Shown: positions 6,758 through 12,519 of the stretch, piece by piece
Layout of the letters: every line of letters begins with the position of its first letter
Position numbering within the stretch: position 1 is the first letter of the stretch
Assembly: GCA_030609245.1 (NCBI GenBank)
Contig: JAUWCP010000044.1
Span: 1 to 13,678, forward strand
Direction: 5' to 3'
Source of the DNA: Hyphomicrobium sp.
GTDB lineage: Bacteria > Pseudomonadota > Alphaproteobacteria > Rhizobiales > Hyphomicrobiaceae
Length of the DNA: 13,678 bases
Position numbers and translations under genes: made by a program
Notes under the pieces: model-generated
The model's input: only the letters and a program-made list of their open reading frames with translations
Databases searched by the model: none
What the model was told of the DNA's origin: nothing

Positions 6758-7401
6758 GCAAGCCGGCTCGCAAGCGCGGTAGCGGCAAGCAGCACCTCTC
6801 CGAAGAGGAACGCTCCCTTTGGGAGCGAACCGCAAACAATCTACAACCCCTGAAAAAAAAGAAGGCGCGCGTCCAGGTTGGGCACGAGAACACGTCGGAC
6901 AAGTCTCCACGGCAACCAGAAGCGTCTCAGAAGCCGGCTTCGAAACGCACGGCTGAACGTTCCGCACCGGGGCCTTCGACGCGGCAGGCGCACGCGAAAT
7001 CAGCCCCGCCGCTTTCTCAACTTGATCGCCGTAAGGCGCGCAAGATTAGGTCCGGCCGGATCGAAATCGAGGCGCGTATTGATTTGCACGGTATGCGCCA
7101 GAGCGAAGCCCACTCGGCCTTGGGCCGCTTCCTGCTCAGCGCGCATTCCAAAGGGCAGCGCTGGGTGCTCGTCATCACCGGTAAGGGAACCGCGCCGCGT
7201 GCTAGTTCGGAGGCGTACGAGTATGCCGGGCTGCGCGAGGAGGAGCGCGGCGTAATCAAACGCAACGTACCGGGCTGGCTAGCCGAGCCTCAACTGCGCG
7301 CTATTGTCATAAGCTTCGCGTCGGCTACTGCACGGCATGGCGGCGAAGGCGCGCTCTACATCGAGCTGCGCAAGCGCGAACGAGCAGGCTCAAGTCGCTA
7401 A
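6727..7401 (+). CDS. Smr/MutS2 C-terminal domain protein
   Basis: Stand-alone Smr-domain protein, a family of small nucleases acting on DNA or RNA (nicking or endoribonuclease activity is known for several members); the substrate here is unknown. 224 residues. A short conserved N-terminal motif LSEEERSLWERTANNLQPL (24-42) is typical of alphaproteobacterial members, followed by a basic, low-complexity linker (about 43-105) and the Smr domain at about 113-217: IDLHGM (118-123), VLVITGKG (147-154), NVPGWL (180-185) and RHGGEGALYIELR (203-215). All key DLHG and HGGxGA motifs are intact. The ATG at 6727 lacks a clear Shine-Dalgarno and lies inside mltA, so translation may be coupled. The N-terminal region carries a strong inverted repeat and an A8 run. 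Often the next gene in related genomes is gyrB; here it is not. Confidence 0.92.
   Translation: MDKDQEGRALSKPARKRGSGKQHLSEEERSLWERTANNLQPLKKKKARVQVGHENTSDKSPRQPEASQKPASKRTAERSAPGPSTRQAHAKSAPPLSQLDRRKARKIRSGRIEIEARIDLHGMRQSEAHSALGRFLLSAHSKGQRWVLVITGKGTAPRASSEAYEYAGLREEERGVIKRNVPGWLAEPQLRAIVISFASATARHGGEGALYIELRKRERAGSSR
6811..6827. repeat. Perfect 7-bp inverted repeat (hairpin) inside smr
   Basis: CGCTCCC, a TTT loop and GGGAGCG form a perfect stem with five G-C pairs near the start of smr, 54 bases after the mltA stop. It encodes the RSLWER part of the conserved N-terminal motif. No U-tract follows on either strand. Confidence 0.65.
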
Positions 7402-7404
7402 GCC

Positions 7405-7926
7405 TCACGGGCAGGTGGCGGTCAACTTCTCCAAGGCTTTGGAGATCCCTGAAAGTGAGTAGGTGTCGATTGTGTTTGTGCCCCGGGTCGAGGTGGCCCG
7501 CACCATTGCCGTCGATCCCTTTTTTAAAGCGTCGATCAGCTTTAGCTCTTCGGAAGGATCGGCAACAAACCCGTGCTGCTCTTTGGAGAAGAGCTTGAAG
7601 ACGTCGGTTCCGATCGTCACCGTGACGGCCTTTTCAGTGTTGATCGGGTAGCCCAGCTTCACGCTGGGCTCTGCCTTGATGCCGTCTTTGGGCCAGGCCG
7701 AGATATAGAAAAAGATGGAGCCGCGGTTGGCCCCGATGGGCTCGACCGCTTGCGGCGACGAGGCTGCAAAGCAGACTTTCTTAGGTGTGCCCGTGTCAGC
7801 GTATATACTCCACGCACCCGAGCGCTCGACAAGATTAACCGTCTGCGCCGTAGTGGACGTCACGAGCAACGCGCTTATGGCGAGGACCGAAGCGGCGGCG
7901 ATGAGATAGTTGCGAGCTTTGCTCAT
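7405..7926 (-). CDS. IalB-family (invasion-associated locus B) secreted protein
   Basis: Small secreted protein of the family named after Bartonella IalB; most members occur in non-pathogens and their biochemical role is unknown. 173 residues. Signal peptide at about 1-27 (KARNY, then LIAAASVLAISALLV, cleavage near TTAQ). The mature part has the family pattern: GAWSIYAD, VCFAAS, RGSIFFYISAWP, EPSVKLGYPI, VTIGTDVFKLFS, LIDALKKGSTAMVRATSTRG and DTYSLSGISKALEKL ending in TCP. Cys52 and Cys172 are the only cysteines and probably form a disulfide in the periplasm. AGGGAG (7931-7936 on the plus strand as CTCCCT) lies four bases before the ATG. It is convergent with smr with three bases between stops, and downstream of the SPOUT methyltransferase gene, though it appears to have its own promoter. 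Confidence 0.88.
   Translation of the reverse strand: MSKARNYLIAAASVLAISALLVTSTTAQTVNLVERSGAWSIYADTGTPKKVCFAASSPQAVEPIGANRGSIFFYISAWPKDGIKAEPSVKLGYPINTEKAVTVTIGTDVFKLFSKEQHGFVADPSEELKLIDALKKGSTAMVRATSTRGTNTIDTYSLSGISKALEKLTATCP
7428..7445. terminator. Hairpin at the smr/ialB-like convergent junction
   Basis: TCTCCAA, a GGCT loop and TTGGAGA form a perfect 7-bp stem 27 bases after the smr stop and inside the 3' end of the IalB-like gene. There is no U-tract on either strand, so it could only be a weak or Rho-aided stop, or an mRNA 3'-end stabiliser for smr. Confidence 0.3.
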
Positions 7927-7962
7927 GGGGCTCCCTAGGCCGTGTCAGATTTAGTTGCAGCC

Positions 7963-7992
7963 AGCATAAGCGCCAATTGCGGCGCCTGTCAT
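7963..7992 (-). promoter_or_regulatory. Candidate promoter for the IalB-like gene
   Basis: On the minus strand ATGACA (7992-7987) and TATGCT (7968-7963) are spaced 18 bases, placing initiation about 30 bases before the ATG at 7926, which has a good Shine-Dalgarno. The spacer holds an inverted repeat, GCGCC and GGCGC around a six-base loop (7970-7985), which could be an operator or a weak terminator for the upstream methyltransferase gene. Confidence 0.33.
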
Positions 7993-8006
7993 CCTCTCCG
8001 CCCATT

Positions 8007-8552
8007 CTACGCACCGCTACGGCGCGGAATGGCTCCGACGGTCTTGAGGCCGCCTTCTCTGGTCGGCCGTTCAGCAAAGCGCGCCATGCTCCGCACCCGG
8101 TCATACATCACGATAGCTCCGGCCATGGCAACGTTGACGCAAAAGCGGGTCGGAATTCTGACGATATGATCGCATCGCTCGGTAAGTCCTTGTGAAAGCG
8201 AACCTTGTTCCGGTCCCAAAACGTAAGCCGCGCGCATGGGATGACGAAAGCTCGGCAGGTCGATGGCCTCGTCGAGAAGTTCCACACCAACGAGCTTGCA
8301 GCCCTCGGGCAATGCTATTTCATCAATCGCCGCCCAGTTGAAATGTGGCAGATGCCACTGTCCTTTAGAGGTATCCGCGCGTGCCTCCAGGGCATGATAA
8401 GTGGCGCCGATCGTGAAAGTGAAGCTTGCCCCAAAGCCGTGTGCTGAGCGCATAAGATTGCCGAGGTTTAAGGCCTTCGATATGTGCTCGGCACCTATGC
8501 CGAAGTACCCGCGGGCGGTGGGCGGCCAATTTACAATGGGGGTTTGCGACAT
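8007..8552 (-). CDS. TrmH/SpoU-family (SPOUT) RNA methyltransferase
   Basis: Predicted S-adenosylmethionine-dependent 2'-O-ribose methyltransferase acting on tRNA or rRNA in the cytosol; the target base is not known. 181 residues, about the size of a bare SPOUT domain, with no N-terminal substrate-binding domain as in rRNA-acting members. Motif 1 NLGNLMRSAHGFG (29-41) contains the conserved Asn29 and Arg35; motif 2 YVLGPEQGSLSQ (110-121) and motif 3 VRIPTRFCVNVAMAGAIVMYD (from about 131, Asn140) form the trefoil knot and cofactor site. Motif 2 departs from the common GxExxGL form but is, as far as I recall, usual for alphaproteobacterial members. Start ATG at 8552 has no strong Shine-Dalgarno. 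It is divergent from the oxidoreductase gene. Confidence 0.9.
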   Translation of the reverse strand: MSQTPIVNWPPTARGYFGIGAEHISKALNLGNLMRSAHGFGASFTFTIGATYHALEARADTSKGQWHLPHFNWAAIDEIALPEGCKLVGVELLDEAIDLPSFRHPMRAAYVLGPEQGSLSQGLTERCDHIVRIPTRFCVNVAMAGAIVMYDRVRSMARFAERPTREGGLKTVGAIPRRSGA

Positions 8553-8583
8553 GTGCTGTCTGATCCGGATTCGATGAATTGGC

Positions 8584-8597
8584 CTTGCCGGGGCAAG
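8584..8597. repeat. Operator-like inverted repeat in the SPOUT / oxidoreductase divergent promoter region
   Basis: CTTGCC and GGCAAG arms of six bases flank a two-base centre in the 106-base gap between the two divergent genes. Size and position suit a dimeric regulator site, but no regulator gene is adjacent. Confidence 0.35.
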
Positions 8598-8646
8598 CGA
8601 CCCATGGTCGAAGGTCAGCCGATTTGAACTGCGCCATGCTGGTTCC

Positions 8647-8652
8647 AGGAGG
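8647..8652 (+). promoter_or_regulatory. Consensus ribosome binding site for the oxidoreductase
   Basis: AGGAGG, a perfect Shine-Dalgarno, ends six bases before the ATG at 8659; the strongest in the window, suggesting high translation. Confidence 0.75.
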
Positions 8653-8658
8653 TTTTAC

Positions 8659-9633
8659 ATGAAGGCCGCACTTTGCAAGAGCCTCAATGGCCCCGACGGC
8701 CTCATTATCGAGGAAATTGGTCCACCCACACCGGGTTCGGGCGACGTCCTGGTGGCCGTTAAGGCGGCGGCCCTCAACTTCTCCGACACCCTCATTACGC
8801 GTGGCAAATACCAGGCAAGGCCTGAGCTGCCGTTCTCGCCGGCTGCCGAATTTGCCGGTGTCGTCGAAGCGGTCGGAGACGGCGTGGTCAGTCTTGCCGT
8901 TGGCGACCGGGTCATGGCCTACATCGGCTGGGGCGGCGCGCGCGAGCAGATCGTGGTCCCCGCCAATGCGCTCGTGGCAATTCCCGATGCGGTGAGTGAT
9001 GAGATTGCTGCTGGCGTGAGCGTGACATACGGCACGGCGATCCACGGCTTAAAGGACCGCGCCCATTTGCAGCAGGGCGAAACAGTCGCTGTGCTGGGGG
9101 CAGCCGGCGGCGCCGGTCTCGCCGCGCTGGAGATTGCCAAGCTAATGGGCGCACGGGTGATTGCGGTTGCCTCTTCGGCAGAAAAGCTCAGCGTTTGTCG
9201 GAGCCATGGCGCCGATGATCTCGTCAACTATCAGGAAACCGAACTCAAGGGAGCGCTACGCAATTTGACCGGGGGGCATGGCGTCGACGTCGTCTACGAC
9301 TGTGTCGGCGGCGACTCATCGGAGGCGGCAGTGCGCGCGATGGCTTGGCAAGGACGCTTTCTCGTCGTCGGATTTGCCTCGGGGCAGATCCCAAAAATCC
9401 CGCTCAACCTGCTTCTACTGAAGGGCGCGGAAGCCATCGGTGTGCTTTGGCCGGAGTCGGTAAAGCGCGATCCTGCCGGGCACCGCAGAAACATGGCACG
9501 GGTGCTGCGCTGGATTGCCGAGGGCAACCTGGCGCCCCGCATCCACGCGACCTTCCCCTTGGACCAGATCCGCGAGGCGATCGGCGTTCTGGACCGGCGT
9601 GAGGCAGTCGGCAAGGTCATCCTAACGATGTAA
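8659..9633 (+). CDS. Zinc-independent NADPH:quinone oxidoreductase-like protein (MDR superfamily)
   Basis: Predicted cytosolic NADPH-dependent reductase of quinones or enones in the medium-chain dehydrogenase/reductase superfamily. 324 residues, family length. The N-terminal GroES-like domain has ALNFSDTLITRGKY (38-51), PAAEFAGVVEAVGDGV (61-76) and VGDRVMAY; the Rossmann domain has the GAAGGAGLAALEIAKLMGA motif (147-165) followed by VIAVASSAEK, where the residues after the second strand decide NADPH use. There is no structural-zinc cysteine cluster and no catalytic zinc ligand set, unlike alcohol dehydrogenases. Substrate cannot be inferred; annotators often call such proteins Qor or acryloyl/crotonyl-type reductases. 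It has a perfect Shine-Dalgarno and is divergent from the SPOUT gene. Confidence 0.9.
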   Translation: MKAALCKSLNGPDGLIIEEIGPPTPGSGDVLVAVKAAALNFSDTLITRGKYQARPELPFSPAAEFAGVVEAVGDGVVSLAVGDRVMAYIGWGGAREQIVVPANALVAIPDAVSDEIAAGVSVTYGTAIHGLKDRAHLQQGETVAVLGAAGGAGLAALEIAKLMGARVIAVASSAEKLSVCRSHGADDLVNYQETELKGALRNLTGGHGVDVVYDCVGGDSSEAAVRAMAWQGRFLVVGFASGQIPKIPLNLLLLKGAEAIGVLWPESVKRDPAGHRRNMARVLRWIAEGNLAPRIHATFPLDQIREAIGVLDRREAVGKVILTM

Positions 9634-9726
9634 CCTGGTGCTGGGCGCGTATTCAGACAATATTTGCCATCAGCGGGTGATGCTCCGTACACATGTTTCG
9701 ACGCCCAGGTGGGGCCAGTTCCGAGT

Positions 9727-10431
9727 ATGCGCGTGGGCCGAGGGATTTGGGGTTTGACGGTGCTTGTCGCTGGGCTGCTGGCCGCAGCGGAGCCATCCTT
9801 TTCTCAATCGCTGATACAAAGAATGTTTAACGCGACTGGTTCGCGCGCGCCTATGCACGGCTATGGCCGTATTAACCCTTACGGTTCGGGCGCCCAGCGC
9901 TACGAAGACGATTGGCTCCCAGAAGACGGTGGGACTTACCGCACGATGTGCGTGCGACTGTGCGACGGGTTCTATTTCCCCATTAGTTTTAGTGTGCGCC
10001 GCGAGTCCTTCTATCGCGACAACCGTGCGTGCATGAAGCGCTGCGATGGTAAGGCGCGGCTCTTCTACTATCCATCCTCGGGCGGAAGCATCGAGAAGAT
10101 GATCGATCTATCAGGGCGCTCTTATCGCACGCTCCCCAATGCTTTCCGTTATCGTAAGTCCCTGGTTTCAGGCTGCGCGTGTCGAGCCCCACCATGGTCC
10201 GCGGAAGCGAAGGCGCGCCGCCTGGACTATGCAGCCCAAGAGGCTGAACGGGCTACTGGAGCTTCGCAGACGAAGAAACAAGAAGTCGATCCTGCCGCGG
10301 CACTCTATGAAGAACGCGACCTTAGACCGCTACAATCCTACTGGCAGCGCCCGCCACGCTTCAGCCGCGGGCAGAGCCGCCGAGCTGGTTATAGCGGTTG
10401 GTCACCAAGGCGGTGGCGCCGTTACGACTGA
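9727..10431 (+). CDS. Secreted six-cysteine DUF2865 protein, function unknown
   Basis: Uncharacterised family common in Rhizobiales. 234 residues from the ATG at 9727; an in-frame TTG at 9664 would place 21 extra residues before the signal peptide and is less likely. Signal peptide at about 1-27 (RVGRGIWG, then LTVLVAGLLAAA). The DUF2865 core at about 69-157 reads TYRTMCVRLCDGFYFPISFS (70-89), then SFYRDNRACMKRCDGKARLF, FYYPSSGGSIEKMIDLSGR and LPNAFRYRKSLVSGCACRAPPW. Six cysteines lie in three pairs, Cys75/79, Cys102/106 and Cys150/152, probably disulfides in the periplasm. The C-terminal 75 residues are polar and end strongly basic (RRAGYSGWSPRRWRRYD), a possible wall- or polyanion-binding tail. 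The Shine-Dalgarno is weak. Its stop directly abuts the thpR stop on the other strand. Confidence 0.85.
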   Translation: MRVGRGIWGLTVLVAGLLAAAEPSFSQSLIQRMFNATGSRAPMHGYGRINPYGSGAQRYEDDWLPEDGGTYRTMCVRLCDGFYFPISFSVRRESFYRDNRACMKRCDGKARLFYYPSSGGSIEKMIDLSGRSYRTLPNAFRYRKSLVSGCACRAPPWSAEAKARRLDYAAQEAERATGASQTKKQEVDPAAALYEERDLRPLQSYWQRPPRFSRGQSRRAGYSGWSPRRWRRYD

Positions 10432-10444
10432 CTACCAGCCGCCT
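10408..10444. terminator. Bulged hairpin spanning the DUF2865 / thpR convergent stops
   Basis: AGGCGGTGG (10408-10416) pairs with CCAGCCGCCT (10435-10444) over nine base pairs with one bulged G, enclosing an 18-base loop that holds the DUF2865 stop; the thpR stop is next to the 3' arm. It can form in both transcripts but lacks a U-tract, so any termination role is speculative. Confidence 0.3.
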
Positions 10445-11007
10445 CCAATGTCTTGAAGGTCTGCGAATTCTCCGCCTTTGAGCGGAAAGGCCTCTTCGAC
10501 CACGTAGGGGCCGCCGCCAATCTTCGGGCGTGAGGAAAAGAGCACAAAACGACTGACGAAGAAGGGTAGCGAGCGGAAGGCTCCGATGCGTCCCAGCAAT
10601 CGCGCGACAGCGTCAGAGCCGGTGCGTTTCAAACGTGCGATGGTGACATGCGCTTTAAATGCCCGGCCCTCCGGCGCCAGCCCAGCCAAACGCGCGGCGC
10701 GTTCGTTGGCGCGCGCTAGCGCTTCAAGCTCTGGCCCCGCTTCCACGCCGGCCCAAATCGATCTGGGCTCTTTGCCGCCAAAGACTCCGAGCCCCGCAAG
10801 TCGTGCCTCGAAAGCGTTGACGTCGATACCCGCCAGGTCGTCAGCAAACTCAGCTGCCCGCGTATTGTCGATGTCGCCGGCGAAGCGAAGCGTGATGTGA
10901 AGGTTCTCTAGATCGACCCACTTCACGCCCGATAGAGGTTGACGCAGGCGCGCAAGCTGCTCGCGCTGCTTAAGGGGGATCTCGATACCAGTGAAAAGCC
11001 GGGGCAT
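10432..11007 (-). CDS. thpR: RNA 2',3'-cyclic phosphodiesterase (2H family, 2'-5' RNA ligase-like)
   Basis: 2H phosphoesterase that opens 2',3'-cyclic phosphate ends of RNA and, in E. coli, shows reversible 2'-5' RNA ligase activity in vitro; cytosolic, physiological substrate unsettled. 191 residues. Both catalytic HxT tetrads are present: HITL at 37-40 and HVTI at 120-123, in the usual two-lobe spacing, with the family start RLFTGIEIP at 3-11, WVDLENLHITLRFAGD, and a C-terminal FVLFSSRPKIGGGPYVVEEAFPL-type segment. Start ATG at 11007 lies 12 bases after the tesA stop on the same strand, so the two are probably co-transcribed, although a shared function is not evident. Confidence 0.94.
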   Translation of the reverse strand: MPRLFTGIEIPLKQREQLARLRQPLSGVKWVDLENLHITLRFAGDIDNTRAAEFADDLAGIDVNAFEARLAGLGVFGGKEPRSIWAGVEAGPELEALARANERAARLAGLAPEGRAFKAHVTIARLKRTGSDAVARLLGRIGAFRSLPFFVSRFVLFSSRPKIGGGPYVVEEAFPLKGGEFADLQDIGGGW

Positions 11008-11019
11008 GCGTGTAGCCTA

Positions 11020-11724
11020 TTAGCCCTTAGAGGCGGAAGCGCGCTGTGTTGAAGCCCGGTCGATCAGCTCCTCGACAGAAGGTACGATTCGCTTGATGAT
11101 TTCGGTAATACCTTTGGAATTCGGGTGAAGCCCATCGTTAAGGTTTAGCTTTGGATTGAGCACCACGTCTTCAAGGAAGAAAGGGTAGAAGACAAGCCCG
11201 TATTCATCAGCCAAATCAGGAAAAATCACGTCGAAGGCCTTCGAGTAATCTTCACCCCAGTTGGCTGGCGCGCGAATACCGGCAAGCAGGATGGGGATGT
11301 CGCGGTCCTCAAGGCTGGAAATGATTTTATCCAGATTGGCTCGTGTCACTTTTGGGTCGATGCCGCGTAGAGCATCGTTTCCGCCGAACTCCAAAATGAC
11401 GGCATCCGTGCCGTCCGGAACGGCCCAGGCAATACGTTCCAAGCCCGCCGCTGTCGTATCGCCCGACACACCGGCGTTGACGACGATCACGTCGTGCCCT
11501 CGGGCTTTGAGCGCTTTTTGCAGTTGCGCGGGAAAAGCGTGACGTGGTTTGAGGCCGTAACCGGCTGTCAGACTGTCGCCAAATGCCACGATCCGAATGG
11601 GTTTGGCAGGCTCCGCCTGGGCCATGGGTGCGTCGGCAGCGCTCACGCTCGCATTGACGGCGGCCAGGAGAACCACCACTTGAGCAAGGCTGCGCCACTT
11701 GCGTCTTGCGTTCACCACCTTCAT
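11020..11724 (-). CDS. tesA: Periplasmic GDSL esterase / lysophospholipase (TesA-type)
   Basis: SGNH hydrolase with broad esterase, thioesterase and lysophospholipase activity in E. coli TesA, here predicted periplasmic. 234 residues with a signal peptide at about 1-29 (KWRSL, then AQVVVLLAAV, cleavage near SAA or AAD). SGNH blocks are complete: block I FGDSLTAGYG with Ser51, block II NAGVSGDTT with Gly88, block III GGNDALRG with Asn116, block V DGLHP with Asp197 and His200, in TesA-like spacing. GAGG lies seven bases before the ATG at 11724. The gene is divergent from the ABC ATPase and permease genes, the same association as tesA with ybbA-ybbP in E. coli, which suggests a shared task on lipid-like substrates at the inner membrane. 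Confidence 0.95.
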   Translation of the reverse strand: MKVVNARRKWRSLAQVVVLLAAVNASVSAADAPMAQAEPAKPIRIVAFGDSLTAGYGLKPRHAFPAQLQKALKARGHDVIVVNAGVSGDTTAAGLERIAWAVPDGTDAVILEFGGNDALRGIDPKVTRANLDKIISSLEDRDIPILLAGIRAPANWGEDYSKAFDVIFPDLADEYGLVFYPFFLEDVVLNPKLNLNDGLHPNSKGITEIIKRIVPSVEELIDRASTQRASASKG

Positions 11725-11823
11725 CTTTCCGCCTCAACGATCATCCAAGCCGATCATCAGGTAGAAGCGCGGTCAACGTGAGGCAAGTCCCCACTCACCG
11801 CAAGTAGCGGAGCTTTCCCACCC
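11725..11823. promoter_or_regulatory. Divergent promoter region of tesA and the ybbA-like gene
   Basis: A 99-base gap that must hold control signals for both directions. CGATCATC is repeated at 11738-11745 and 11751-11758, 13 bases apart. CCGC and GCGG around a five-base loop (11798-11810) overlap the GGAG that serves the ybbA-like GTG start, so the site could be partly masked in mRNA. No convincing -35/-10 pair was found by eye. Confidence 0.4.

Positions 11824-12515
<692 letters not shown>

Positions 12516-12519
<4 letters not shown>

Noticed and set aside
7386..7405. AGGCT / AGCCT inverted repeat around the smr stop
   Set aside because: Only five pairs with a ten-base loop; the perfect stem at 7428-7445 is a better candidate for a 3' structure.
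8365..9045. 226-codon open frame on the minus strand across the SPOUT and oxidoreductase gene starts
   Set aside because: It is antisense to two well-recognised genes and their promoter gap, has no family resemblance and reads as low-complexity His/Arg/Asp-rich sequence typical of shadow frames in GC-rich DNA.
10139..10456. 105-codon plus-strand frame inside the DUF2865 gene
   Set aside because: It is an alternative frame of a gene whose own frame carries clear family motifs, and it runs into thpR on the other strand.
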